Below the pieces are notes generated by a model. The model was not told the DNA's origin, did no database searches, and saw nothing but the letters and a program-made list of their open reading frames with translations. Positions 1-10,171 of a DNA stretch of 64,000 nucleotides are shown here, in pieces; the stretch's first letter is position 1, and each line of letters opens with the position of its first letter. Position numbers and translations under genes: made by a program. Source of the DNA: JAFGAS01 sp963809875 (lineage in GTDB: Bacteria; Desulfobacterota; Zymogenia; Zymogenales; Zymogenaceae); assembly GCA_963809875.1 (NCBI GenBank), contig CAWELC010000006.1, positions 124,001 through 188,000 of the forward strand, in the 5' to 3' direction.

Positions 1-3000
1 CGGCTATGACTGCGGCCACGTGGCAATGTATCCTCCGCATGATTACCAAATGTGGGGGTCGATCCTGGCCGAGGATCCCGATGATAACGAATTCAAGCCC
101 TCTCCGCCGCTCTCTTCGGATAAGATCATGGGGATCCTCACCAAAACAACCGGCGTGGGAATCGGCGCGTACAACGCCGAGATGCAGCTCTTGTGGGACG
201 ACAATACACAGAACTACCGTGTCGTCTTCCTGAACACGGGCTGCGCCACCTCGTCGAAACAGGAAAAGGTGGAGTTCCTCAATTACGAACATCCCGGCGC
301 CCCCCCGGCGGGCGCGGCCGGCGACATCACCGTAATCGACATGACCCAGTGCCCGGTGGGGCTCAATATGACGCTCAGGGCCAGGGAGCCGCACACGACC
401 GACGGATCGGGGACGCTGACGGACGGCTTCTATCAAAACGGGTGTGAATATAACAACGTCGACGTCGAGGCGCTGGTAATCCTCAACCTCCCGCCGGATA
501 CCCTCTGTCAGGATATCAACCTCAACCCCGTGACGTTTACCGTCGAGGAAGGGGGCGCGCGGTTCCTTGACGCCAGCAATAACCCCACGCTGACCACGAT
601 AACAGTCACCACTACGATAGGTGGAAAGGCGATTGCACCATTAAAACTGACCGGCACGTCGCTTGCCGACGTGATCATCAGGGCCAATTCCAGCTTCGGG
701 ACTTCACCGGTCTATACGGCCGAAACCCGCATCACCCTTCCCGTCGGCCCCGACCATATCGTCTTTGCCTATCGGGACAGCTGCTACACGGAGCTTCTTT
801 CGCCGACAAACGGGGTGATGAACGGCGATTACGCATATATCGAGGTGAAAGACTGTAACCGGAACGACAGCATCGGATCGGCCGATATAACCACGGTTAC
901 CGCGCTCGAGTTCCTCGGCGCTTACAGCGATACCGAAACGGTCACCCTTACCGAAACGGGCAACAACACCGGAATCTTCCGGGGGAAGATCAGGACCCGG
1001 GCCCTGCCCGTTTCCTGGACGCCGACCGATAATGACGGCATCCTGGACCTGACCAACGCCGGACAGCTCAACATCAGGTATCTGGACGAGGACAGCAACG
1101 AATTCTTTGCCTACGATGACCCCGGGCCGTATATCCCGGCCATCCTCGATCTCTGCGAGAGTGGAATCAAGTTCGTGGAGGTATTCGCAAACTCCACGTA
1201 CGACGGCCTCGACGTCCGATATGACCAAATTCCCCTTCGCCGCACCGGCGAGCTGGCGCGGATTCTCGACGCTCAACATCACCACCAATACGACCCCCGC
1301 GCTGATCCCGAGCGGCAGCACCTTCAAGAAGCTGATGCTCCAGTTCTGCGATAAGTTCTACCTCTCCGGCTCGATCTTCACGAAATTCTTCTGGAACGGT
1401 ACGACGGCCTCCTTCCCGCCGTCGACGACACCGGACGCGAAGTGGAGAAACACCGAAAACTTCATGTGGGTCGACCTGGACGAGACGGTCGTCGGCGAGA
1501 GCGCCTCGGAAAAGAACTGGACCGACCTGGTGGCGACCTACCGCTTTGAATACGTGGGAAGCCCCGACGACGCCGGATACGGAAGCGGGACGACCGTGAC
1601 GGTCCCGGACTACTACCTGCCCGGGGTCACGAACGGCGTTTACTTCTTCTTCAGGGTTGCCGCATCCAGTAAGCTCCTGTCGTCTCTTTCCGGATCACCG
1701 ACGATGGATATGATCGACCGGGGATACGTCGCGGTCTGGACCAAGGATGCCAGCGGAAACCCGGTTGCCAAGCTCTTCCGCGTCGACGGGGTCGACACAT
1801 CCGGTAATCCCCTCGTTATGGACGTCGCACAGGTGGGCGGCGACATCACGGGCGAGGACTTCACGATCTCGTACGACAGCCCGGGCAGCCACAAGGCGGA
1901 GATCGTCCTGGATGCGGATAACTTCTATATCTACTTCGACGACGTCTTCCTGGACTTTGACGGTGAGAGCGGTCCGTCGGCCGTCGGCGGGTCTTCGGCC
2001 GTCGACAAGAACTACGTGGACGGGACTATCGGCTTCGGCGTCAAGGACATCATCGCGAAGTTCGACAACATCCAGGTTTGCGGCTGTCCGCCGATGGTGA
2101 TCGAGACCTCCAATCCGCTCTATCCTTACGGGGTAGGCGTAACGCTAACGATGAAGGATGCCCTCTACGGCACCAGCGCACCCGGGCCGGTGACCTGGAC
2201 GATGGACCCCGACACCTCCGGCACCTTCGGCACCAACCCGTCGACCGGCGCCGCCGTGGTCTTTACGAGGAACCTTATGGGGGCTTTCCCGACCCGGTTT
2301 GATGCGGTCGACGCGCTCGGCTGTATAGCGGCCCTGCTGCCGCCGCCTCCGGTGCCGACTTGCCTGACGCCAGAACTTCGAATCGATGCCACCGGTAGCA
2401 CGTCAGCCCTTCGACCGTGACTTTGCATCATGGATCGGCCCATGGAGTGGTGCATCAGGACAGCTCAAACGGAAACAGCAAGGGGATAAACTACGACGGC
2501 ACGGTGGGCTACAACGCGTCCGGTTGATCAGGGCGGCGGTCGGATTACCTAGTCGATGTGGAGACAACCATTCGATCGGATACTCTACGACGACTATACC
2601 GTCGAGGTCGACGTACGTCCGACGAACACCTCGACGGTGGCGGGGCTCTTCTTCAGGAACCACAGCACGTCCAATGCGGGCTATTATCCTGGCGATCATG
2701 AACAATTCAAGCGGAAATACGAGGGTCAGGGTGGTATACGATCCGAACCTGACGACATACAACTCAGGCGACGAGGTAACACTCGATACGGATTACACGT
2801 CGGTACTCCTACAGCACGTAACGGCGATCTATCACCTCAAGGTAGACGCTCGACGGATCGACGATCCAGTATGAGGTGCAGGAAGTCGGATGTCGCGCTG
2901 ATCAGCAGCGGGACGGTTACCAACACCACCCGCAAGACCGGCGGGCCGGGATTCATGCTCTACAAACAACGTAACGCCTACTTCGACAACTTCTCGATCT

Positions 3001-3014
3001 GCAACGGGGACTAG
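1..3014 (+). CDS. Large secreted protein, C-terminal part, with two jelly-roll domains (frameshifted, 5' partial)
   Basis: The reading frame is open at the left edge, so this is the C-terminal part of a larger gene ending with TAG at 3012-3014. The first part (to about 1230) is beta-rich and contains the phrase ETVTLTETGNNTGIF, typical of repeats in long extracellular deltaproteobacterial proteins. Two LamG-like jelly-roll domains follow, about 1330-2080 and 2410-3011, ending with the similar phrases KFDNIQVCGC and YFDNFSICNGD. The frame moves near 1230-1330 and several times between 2400 and 2900. An acidic, Asn/Thr/Gly-rich composition fits an exported protein. The two domains suggest carbohydrate or surface binding, but no catalytic motif was recognised. 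The substrate and full length are unknown. Confidence 0.6.
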
Positions 3015-3036
3015 CGTTACAGCGGTATAGAATGGA

Positions 3037-3070
3037 AATGGGGGGGCAAAAGCCCCCCCATTGTTTTATT
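3037..3070 (+). terminator. Intrinsic terminator after the secreted-protein gene
   Basis: A G7/C7 hairpin with an AAAA loop starts 23 bases after the stop codon and is followed by TTGTTTTATT. The stem is nearly symmetrical, so it may also serve the convergent V4R gene at 3094. Confidence 0.8.
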
Positions 3071-3093
3071 CGGGTTGTGCGGAACTATTTCAT

Positions 3094-4005
3094 TTACCGG
3101 GCGCGGGCAACTGCTGCGTCCAATCTCCTCCAGTCGTCTTCCAGCTCCTTCCACTCAATGCCCTTCTCATCGTTTTCCTTCTGCACGATGAAAAAGGCGC
3201 AACAGTCGTCTCCCATCGCCCGGCACTTCACCTCCCGGGATTCCACCGCCTTATGCTCGAAGGTCTGGGACAGGCACTCCCCGATTCCCTCGAGGTAGCT
3301 CTGGTGAACGGTGCAGAGCGGCTTGTCTGATGAGATTCCTTCCGTTTCATACATATTGCAGCACTTGAGGAAAAACAAGCGCCGGCCGTTTTTGCCCCTG
3401 CCGGTGGTCGTGCGGGAGGTTCCCCAGCCGTAGAGCGGAAAGACGTGGGAGAGCACCTGGTCCATCGAATCCATTGCGGGGTCCAGCTCCTTCCAGCTGT
3501 AGTCTGCCAGGGCCTTGTTGGCTACCGCGAAACCTCCCCGCTTGGCGACACGGTGGAGGATGGCCACGGTCCCCCGGTCCGTCAATATCTCGGTCATCGC
3601 TTCCTTGAACCGCTGGAGGAGGCCGACGGTCTGAAAGGTGAACACCGTGTTTCCGTAGGCGGTCAGCTCCCGGGTGTCCGCCACGGAAGTGAAGACGGCG
3701 GGCGTGTTTCCCTCGACGAGCAGATAGGGAAGGATGAGCCCGTCGTGAAAGCGGGTGACGTCGTCAACGGTTGGATGAACCAGCAGCGGGCCCGGGGCGT
3801 TAAGCTTCGTCAACATGGCGCGGAAGACCATCGTCAGGGTATCCTTTCCCCCGACAAGCTCGATCTCGTCAAAAAAGGCCTCCATGAACCCCTTACGGGT
3901 CAGGATGACGCGACGCGTGCTCCCGGCCTCGTCAAGATAGATGGCGCCGCCACCGGGCTCCCAGGTGATCTTTCTTGGGGATGGGGACATAGCAGTATAC
4001 CTCAT
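3094..4005 (-). CDS. V4R domain protein
   Basis: A 303-residue protein with a 4-vinyl-reductase (V4R) type domain in its last third. The cysteine-rich segment KCRAMGDDCCAFFIVQ, near residues 261-276, is the characteristic end of V4R. V4R domains are small-molecule or metal-binding sensors found in bacteriochlorophyll enzymes and in the N-terminal part of XylR/DmpR regulators. Here no DNA-binding or ATPase domain is attached, and the N-terminal two thirds are unassigned. A second in-frame ATG at 3990 has a better-placed GAGG upstream and may be the true start. It is transcribed toward the secreted-protein gene. A second V4R protein lies at 42345. The ligand is unknown. Confidence 0.7.
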   Translation of the reverse strand: MRYTAMSPSPRKITWEPGGGAIYLDEAGSTRRVILTRKGFMEAFFDEIELVGGKDTLTMVFRAMLTKLNAPGPLLVHPTVDDVTRFHDGLILPYLLVEGNTPAVFTSVADTRELTAYGNTVFTFQTVGLLQRFKEAMTEILTDRGTVAILHRVAKRGGFAVANKALADYSWKELDPAMDSMDQVLSHVFPLYGWGTSRTTTGRGKNGRRLFFLKCCNMYETEGISSDKPLCTVHQSYLEGIGECLSQTFEHKAVESREVKCRAMGDDCCAFFIVQKENDEKGIEWKELEDDWRRLDAAVARAR

Positions 4006-4133
4006 TGTTTATGAAAAGAGTGAGCCGCCGACCGCCTCATACCATATCAAGCGTGTCGGAAGAAATGTGTGATTATGGTAACAATAACCGGGCTTTTTTT
4101 CAATAGAAAAGTAAGTGACGTTCACCAAGGCGG

Positions 4134-4165
4134 GAAAAAGAAAGGGCGGCCGGGATGGGCCGCCC
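4134..4165 (-). terminator. Intrinsic terminator after the aminotransferase gene
   Basis: A perfect 8-bp stem (GGGCGGCC/GGCCGCCC, 4144-4165) with a 6-base loop is followed on the minus strand by TTTCTTTTTC. It lies just after the stop at 4189 and probably ends the operon that starts near 10022. Confidence 0.8.
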
Positions 4166-4188
4166 TCCACGTCACTCGGGCTTCCGGG

Positions 4189-5424
4189 CTAACCGAAGAC
4201 CCGTTTTACCTCTTTAAACGCCTCGTCCGCGACGTTGATCGCCTGCTCGATATCTTCTTTCTCGAGGGCGGCCGAAATGAACCAGTTGTGGTGGGGGTGG
4301 AAGAAGACCCCCCGCTTCATGGACTCCGCGGCAAAGAGCTGGTTCATCCGGAAGTTTTCACCACCTTTGAAGGTCATGAAGGGGATGGTCGCGGGACCGG
4401 TGACCGAGATCTCCAGATCGTGGGACTGGGCCATCTCTTCAAGCCCGGTCTTAAGCAGCTCGCCCATCTTCTTCATCTTCTCGATGGCATTATCCCGCTT
4501 GAGGATCGTGAGCGTCGCCACGGACGCCGCCATCGGCACGGCCGAGAACCAGTAGCTTCCGGTATAGAAGACGTTGGTGGCGCTGATGCGCAGGTCTTCC
4601 CTGCCCACCATCGCCGAAAGAGGATACCCGTTGGCGATCGCTTTGCAGTAGCAGGAGATATCGGGGGTGAAGCCGAAGTGTTCGTGGGAGCCCGCGAGGT
4701 TGAGGCGGAATCCCGCCCGGATATCGTCGAGGATCAGGACGATCCCCTCCTTGGTGCAGGTCTTGCGGACGCCCTCCCAGAACCCCTTGGGCGGCATGAC
4801 CTGATCGGCCCAGGTGGGGTGATGGTAGGGGGTGAAGATCGCCCCGGCGATGTCTCCCCGGTACTCGTCGGCAAGCCGGTTGAACTCGGCAAGGTCGCCC
4901 CAGTCGATGGTCAGGATGTGGGCGCGATCTTCCGGCAGAACCCCGCCGTGACCCGCGCCGGTCCAGGGTGCGGTGCCGTGATAGGCACCGTTGGCCATGA
5001 TGATCTTCCTCTTCTTGGTATGCTCCCGGGCCATCAGGAGGGCGTGGTTGGTCATGTCCGCGCCGTTCTTGCCGAAGACGACCCACTCGGCCATCGGGAT
5101 GGTCTTGGTGATGAGCTCGGCAAGCTCCACCATGACCTCGCCGGGATGGTTGGTGGTGTTGGCCAGTTTGCGCTGCTTATCGGCGGCCGCGTCCACCTCG
5201 GGGTGATTGTGGCCGAGGACCATCGGTCCGTAGGCGCACATGAAGTCGATGTATTCGTTACCGTCCACGTCCCAGTATCGGCACCCCTTTGCCTTTGCCG
5301 TGAAATAGGGGGAGGTCATAGCGCCGGCCATAACCGGGGTGAGGTGGCCGTATATCCCCTGGGGAATGACCTTTGCCGCCCGTTTGAAAAGCTCTATCGA
5401 TTTCTTATATCTTTCTTCCGACAT
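4189..5424 (-). CDS. Class III PLP-dependent aminotransferase, glutamate-1-semialdehyde aminomutase-like
   Basis: This 411-residue protein has the full class III aminotransferase fold. The PLP-ring aspartate is in LILDDIRAGFR (D233/D234) and the Schiff-base lysine is K261 in CYCKAIANGYPLS. The glycine-rich GKNGADMTNHA near residue 120 binds the phosphate. Overall it resembles the HemL branch, but it sits with acyl-CoA genes rather than haem genes, so the substrate is probably another amino acid or amine; this is inference. GGAGG lies six bases before the ATG. It is probably the last gene of a minus-strand operon, 51 bases after the SCP2-like gene and ahead of a clear terminator. No frameshift was seen. 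Confidence 0.85.
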   Translation of the reverse strand: MSEERYKKSIELFKRAAKVIPQGIYGHLTPVMAGAMTSPYFTAKAKGCRYWDVDGNEYIDFMCAYGPMVLGHNHPEVDAAADKQRKLANTTNHPGEVMVELAELITKTIPMAEWVVFGKNGADMTNHALLMAREHTKKRKIIMANGAYHGTAPWTGAGHGGVLPEDRAHILTIDWGDLAEFNRLADEYRGDIAGAIFTPYHHPTWADQVMPPKGFWEGVRKTCTKEGIVLILDDIRAGFRLNLAGSHEHFGFTPDISCYCKAIANGYPLSAMVGREDLRISATNVFYTGSYWFSAVPMAASVATLTILKRDNAIEKMKKMGELLKTGLEEMAQSHDLEISVTGPATIPFMTFKGGENFRMNQLFAAESMKRGVFFHPHHNWFISAALEKEDIEQAINVADEAFKEVKRVFG

Positions 5425-5475
5425 GGTTGCCTCCGTGTCTATGGTGTATTCCGGTTTATCCGGACAGTGATGACT

Positions 5476-6231
5476 CTATTGGGTGTACTCTCCCACCTTG
5501 AGCATGAGCTGAGAGAGCTGGTCGGCCATGGGCAGGGACCCGGAAAGGGTAATGTCGCCCATCGGTATTGCCGCCATGAAGTCCAGCTTCCCGACGAACA
5601 TCTTGTACGCGATGTCGTAGTCTCTGAACGACATGAACATGCTGTAATCCTTGGGTCTCCCCTTTGCCCCGCGAAAAGAGGTCCGCCGCTTCTCTATGAT
5701 TGCGGAAGGCCCGCCTCTGACCTCGAACTGGGCGATTCCGTCAGGCATCTTTCCCGCCAGTTTTTGCCCCTCGGCCTGTCCCACGATGGCGGCGCCGAGG
5801 GTTGCGGCAAACAGCATCAGGGTTGCGGCAAGCTTCCTCTCCCCCGGATTCAGCGGCTTTTTCGGGTTGGGGTCCATGTAAAAATTGAGGCGCTCGCCGA
5901 GCTTCGTGAAGGCGTTGACCAGTTTGAGGTTCCAGATGCCCCATACGGGAAGCGGCAGGGCGAACCCTTTGTTCTTGAAGAGATTGTTGAGCATTTTCAC
6001 GGTAGGGAGAAACAGCGTGATGGAGCTCTTCTTTTCATTTCCCTGGGAAACGGTGAGGATCCCGTCCCTCATTTCGACCTGGGCCGCCAGACCCTGCGGG
6101 GCCCTGAAGGTGATGACGCCGGAAAGTCCCTGGATCGCTTTTTTGGCCGCGTCGTCCCCCGAGGGCAGCTCCTCAAAGAGGGGCAGGACGGCCTGAAGAA
6201 AAATTCGGGCGGTGGTGAGTTCTTTTGACAT
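5476..6231 (-). CDS. SCP2-like sterol/lipid-binding domain protein
   Basis: A 251-residue soluble protein without a signal peptide. Its N-terminal half shares with the protein at 9485-10022 the SCP2-like pattern of short beta strands, then a segment in which a residue is placed in a hydrophobic groove (TLFLPTVKMLNNLFKNKGFALPLP). SCP2 domains bind acyl-CoAs or sterol-like lipids. A hydrophobic helix near residues 135-155 (AATLMLFAATLGAAIVGQAEG) follows. The C-terminal 70 residues are unassigned. GGAGG precedes the ATG. The neighbours are a crotonase and an E1 dehydrogenase, which fits a lipid or acyl-CoA carrier role. Family membership is by pattern only. Confidence 0.55.
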   Translation of the reverse strand: MSKELTTARIFLQAVLPLFEELPSGDDAAKKAIQGLSGVITFRAPQGLAAQVEMRDGILTVSQGNEKKSSITLFLPTVKMLNNLFKNKGFALPLPVWGIWNLKLVNAFTKLGERLNFYMDPNPKKPLNPGERKLAATLMLFAATLGAAIVGQAEGQKLAGKMPDGIAQFEVRGGPSAIIEKRRTSFRGAKGRPKDYSMFMSFRDYDIAYKMFVGKLDFMAAIPMGDITLSGSLPMADQLSQLMLKVGEYTQ

Positions 6232-6497
6232 AGGTGCCTCCGAACTGGTGATAGAAAAGTTAATCTATTCGTCAGTGGTCCGGCGAAAAAGACCACTCGT
6301 TTCGAACCTGCGTTGGGGCCGACCCGATAGCGTGGGGCGCGGTAGCGCGCCTGACCTGTCACAGTATCATCACGGCACGTCTCAGAATATCACCCCGCAG
6401 CCGGTGTGCGTGGTCCGCGTCTCGCGACGGTGCGAAGACCGCGCACACAAAGGGCGGGCGACGCCGGGCCGCGGCGGGCCGGCGCCCGATGAGAAAC

Positions 6498-7322
6498 CTA
6501 CTTTCCGGTAAAGTTGGGCTTTCTCTTCTGCGAGAAGGCGGCGATTGCCTCGTAGAAATCGTCCGAGGGCAGGATATTGGCGCTTCGATTTGCGACGTAA
6601 TCCAGGCCGTCGGCCACCGATTTGTCCCTGCAGTACCCGATGACCTCCTTGGCCGCCATGACGGCCAGGGGCGATGAGTCGCTGATTTCCTGGGCCATCT
6701 GTCGGGCGCCCGCGTAGAGGGCCTCCTTGTCCGCGAAGACCTCGTTGAGAAGCCCGATCTCCTTTGCCCGTGCCGCGGTGATGTCCTTTGCGGTATAGGT
6801 CAGCTCCTTGGTGTGCCCCTCGCCGACGATGCGCGGAAGCCGCTGAAGCGTTCCCACGTCGGCGACGATGCCAATCCTGGCCTCGCGCACCGAGAACTGC
6901 GCGTCCTTGCTCGCCAGGCGGATATCGCACGCGGTGATGAGATCCACCCCCGCCCCGATACACCATCCGTGGACGGCGGCAATGACGGGCTTACGGCATC
7001 GATCCACGCACGTCATGGATTCCTGCAGGCGCAGGATATCCTTGACGAACTTGAAGCGTTTGTTCCCCTGGACTCCCTGCTCGGTGAGGGCCGGGACTTC
7101 GGATACCATTCCCACCAGATCGATACCGGTGGTGAAGGCCTTGCCGCGACCGGCAAGGATCACGACGCGCACGTCGTCATCGGTGTCCATCTCCCTCATG
7201 ACGTCGATGATCTCTCTCCAGAAATCCGGGCCGCAGGCGTTGAGCTTGTCGGGCCTGTTCATGAACAACCACGCGATGTGGCCTTCTTTCTCGATCTCAA
7301 AGACCTTATAGGACTGTGTCAT
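6498..7322 (-). CDS. Crotonase family, delta(3,5)-delta(2,4)-dienoyl-CoA isomerase-like
   Basis: A 274-residue crotonase. The second oxyanion-hole segment is HGWCIGAGVD. Three acidic residues, D127, E147 and D155, match the spacing of the catalytic Asp176, Glu196 and Asp204 of mammalian dienoyl-CoA isomerase (ECH1). The phrase ADVGTLQRLPR around D155 and the C-terminal RDKSVADGLDYV are also ECH1-like. The expected reaction is moving 3,5-dienoyl-CoA double bonds to the 2,4 positions in unsaturated acyl-CoA breakdown. GAGGAG lies five bases before the ATG. The next gene upstream, the E1 enzyme, ends 164 bases away. The assignment is strong for the family and good for the subfamily. Confidence 0.85.
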   Translation of the reverse strand: MTQSYKVFEIEKEGHIAWLFMNRPDKLNACGPDFWREIIDVMREMDTDDDVRVVILAGRGKAFTTGIDLVGMVSEVPALTEQGVQGNKRFKFVKDILRLQESMTCVDRCRKPVIAAVHGWCIGAGVDLITACDIRLASKDAQFSVREARIGIVADVGTLQRLPRIVGEGHTKELTYTAKDITAARAKEIGLLNEVFADKEALYAGARQMAQEISDSSPLAVMAAKEVIGYCRDKSVADGLDYVANRSANILPSDDFYEAIAAFSQKRKPNFTGK

Positions 7323-7486
7323 CTGCGCTCCTCATTAGTATGTGTCGGTGGAAAATACGATTGTCGGAAGCCACTGTCAGCTCCTGTTCGGTGTATCGGT
7401 TGTTTGCGCGCTTGAGCCCGATATCGGACGGCCCGGGTATCGTCGGCCGATGGGCTCCCAAACGGGCGCCGGCGCCGGCGGCATTC

Positions 7487-9484
7487 TCATCTCTTCTTGA
7501 CCAACTGTTCGATCCGGTCTGCGACCGACTCGGGATGGGGGATCATCGCCGACTCGAGCCCCTTGGCGTACGGGATGGGGCATTCCGGGGCGGCGATCAG
7601 GACGGGAGCCTTCTTCAGGAGCCCCAGTCCCGCCTGCGCCGTCCTGGCTATTACCTCGGAGCCGACGCCCCCGACGGGGCTGCCCTCTTCGAGACAGACC
7701 AGCAGCCCGGTCTTTTTTATCGAATCCAGCACACTCTTCATGTCCAGCGGGTAGAGGGTGACCAGGTCGACGACCTCGGCCTGGATCCCGGCGTCCTGGA
7801 GGTGTTTGGCGGCCTCCAGCGAAATGCCCACGCCCAGAAGGTGGGTCACGATCGTGACGTCGGCACCCGCTCTCACGACGCGGGCCTTGCCCAGGGGCAG
7901 CGTGTAGTCACCGTCGATGACCTCACCGGTCTGGGGATAGAGCAGCTTGTGCTCAAAGACGATGATCGGGTTCTGCGAGCGGATCGCCGATTTCAATATT
8001 CCCTTTGCGGTATAAGGGTCCGACGGTGCGACCGCCATCAGGCCCGGGATACCGAAGAAGAAACGCTCCATCGATTGGGAATGCTGGGCGGCCATGCCGA
8101 TGCCGCCCCCCACGGGCGTTCGTATGGTCAGGGGGACGGAGACCTGGCCGCCGGTCATGTACCGCAGTTTTGCGGCCTGGTTCAGGATCGGATCCATCGC
8201 GCAGGTCAGGAAATCCGAAAAGAGGATCTCGGGTACCGGGATGAGCCCCGTGATCGCCGCGCCGACCGCCCCGCCGATGATCCCGTTCTCGGAGATCGGG
8301 GTGTCGATGATGCGATCCTTCCCGAATCGGTCGACCAGCCCCTCGGTGACGTTGAAATAGCCGCCGAGGGTTACGTCTTCTCCCCAGATGAAGACCCGGC
8401 CGTCACGCTCCATCTCTTCGGCCAGGGCCTCGTTAATGGCCTGGCCGACGGAGATGAGCCTCCCCCGGGGGTCGTCGAGAAAAGTGCCCTCGAAAAGGGA
8501 GCGATCATCCGGGGCATACGTATGTGTGGTGAGGGCCGTCAGCTCCGGCTCCGGCGAAGCCTCCGCGGCCCGTGCGGCCTGGGCAACCGTCGCCGCGGCT
8601 TCCTCCTTCACCGAGTCGATATCTTCCCTGGACATTCCGCCCGAGACCAGGAGCGACGAAAAGCGATCGATGGGGCACTCCTTCTTGTACTTTTCCTTCT
8701 CCTCGGCGCTCCGGTAGCTTTCCGGCTCGCCCTCCATGTGGCCGTGCCAGCGGTATGTCATGAGCTCTACGAGCCGCGGCTTTGAGTCGCGCCTGATCTT
8801 CTCGATGACGCCGCCGACCTTGTCGAAGACCTCCCGCACGTCGTTTCCGTCCAGGCGGAGTGCTTCGATGTTGTAGGCGGCGGCGCGCTTGAATATCTCG
8901 GGAACGGCCGAGTGGCGCTCGACGGCGGTGAACTCGCCGTAGCGGTTGTTCTCGACGACAAAAAGGACCGGCAGCCCGAAGACCGCCGCCATATTGGCCG
9001 CTTCGTGGAACATCCCCTGGTTGACGGAGCCATCGCCGGCGATGACGACCGAGACGTCGTCGCGCCCCTCCTTCTTGATAGTGAGGGCCGCGCCCATCGC
9101 CAGGAGATAGCCGGCGCCGACGATTCCGTTGGCGCCAAGGATGCCGAGGGCGGCGTCGGTGACATGCATCGAGCCGCCCTTGCCGGAGCAAAGCCCCGAC
9201 TCCTTTCCGTATAGCTCGGCCATCATACCGGTTACGTCGGCGCCCTTGGCGATGACGTGGCCGTGCCCCCGATGGGTCGTGTTGAGGTAGTCGGTGTTCC
9301 GGAGGTTCAGGCAGACGCCGGCCGCCACCCCTTCCTGTCCGATCGAAAGGTGGATGGCCTCGGTGGGAATTGGCCCGCCCTGAAGGCCGTGGAAAGGTGC
9401 TGTTCGAAGGCGCGGATGAGGCACATGGTCTTGAGGATGTCGAGGTCCGTGGCCCGGGGACGGGCGGCCTTTTTAACCGCCGGC
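7487..9484 (-). CDS. Fused alpha/beta E1 component of a 2-oxoacid (or acetoin) dehydrogenase
   Basis: A single chain carries E1-alpha then E1-beta, together about 660 residues. The alpha half has the ThDP motif, beginning GDGSVNQGMFHEAANMA and ending VVENN, plus the YRWHGH loop. The beta half has RDGRVFIWGEDV, RIIDTPISENGIIG and the transketolase C-terminal domain. Substrates of this type include pyruvate, branched 2-oxoacids and acetoin; no E2 or E3 gene is visible nearby, so the substrate cannot be set. The reading frame shifts near 9377 (one base missing in a G run). Before that, the conserved helix (DLDILKTMCLIRAFEQHL) lies in another frame that has no ATG or GTG before the upstream SCP2-like gene. 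The start is therefore unresolved and the 5' boundary is approximate. Confidence 0.8.
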
Positions 9485-10022
9485 GCGCCCCCGTTGCGCC
9501 GCGTCGGTCAGTTCCAGGGGTACCGGGGGGAGAAGTGACAGGTCGTAGTCCTTCTTCCTGCCCCTCCCGAAAGAGCGAAAAGCCCCGCCGCTTCTTTGCC
9601 CTTTTCACCCTGACCAGGAGGTCGTCCCTGCCCGCTTCTCTGAGGACACCGGGGTAAAGGGCGAAAGCCGGCTTGAGGGCGGGCAGCAGCTTGAGCGCCT
9701 TCTGAATGGAGCCCTTGGCGACGATCTTGCGCGAGGCGATGGCCAGGGGGACATTGAGGTCTTCCATCCAGAAGAGATGGCTGGTCTCGGAAGAGAGGAT
9801 CATCTCCACGTCCGGGTCTTCGGGGACCTCCGGGTCCCAGTAGAACCGGGGGGTCGCCCCTCTGGTGTCGACATAAAGGTCGGCATCCGGATCGGTAAGT
9901 CGAAACTTGACCAGGATCTTGGACTGTCCAACGCTCTTGATGATCTGTGGATTGGAGAGGATCTTGTCCCAGAGGATGGTGAGGATGCGGACCATCTCCT
10001 CTCTGTCGGAAAACGGCTTCAT
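9485..10022 (-). CDS. SCP2 sterol-binding domain protein
   Basis: About 150-175 residues starting at ATG 10020-10022, with GGAG upstream. The pattern LVKFRLTDPDADLYVDTRG, then VEMILSSETSHLFWMEDLN and a KGSIQKALKLLPALKPAF helix is that of an SCP2 carrier domain. Such proteins bind acyl-CoA or other lipids in the cytoplasm. The C-terminal end is uncertain. The frame seems to shift near 9560 into RKKDYDLSLLPPVPLELTD, and no clear stop and restart separates it from the E1 gene. It is probably the first gene of the minus-strand operon, preceded by a good promoter. A fusion with E1 cannot be excluded. Confidence 0.7.
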
Positions 10023-10056
10023 CGGATAACTCCGAATGAAAGAACTTTATCTTATC

Positions 10057-10085
10057 AAAATACTTGAAACTCATTGAGAAGTCAA
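10057..10085 (-). promoter_or_regulatory. Sigma70-type promoter for the SCP2/E1/crotonase operon
   Basis: On the minus strand TTGACT is followed after 17 bases by TATTTT. It ends 34 bases before the ATG at 10022, the first gene of the operon. Confidence 0.6.
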
Positions 10086-10171
10086 GGAATTTATCCGAAC
10101 CGGCTCCGTGGTTTTTTATTATCAAATGACCGCGTTTATGATATCATTTCTTTTTTGACTGGGAGCGACGG

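Noticed and set aside
4069..6228. A 719-codon open frame on the plus strand.
   Set aside because: It lies antisense to the aminotransferase and SCP2-like genes, is His/Gly/Asp-rich as expected for the complement of GC-rich coding DNA, and has no family signature. Shadow frame.
7316..8785. A 489-codon plus-strand frame.
   Set aside because: Antisense to the E1 dehydrogenase; the composition is a mirror of the real gene.
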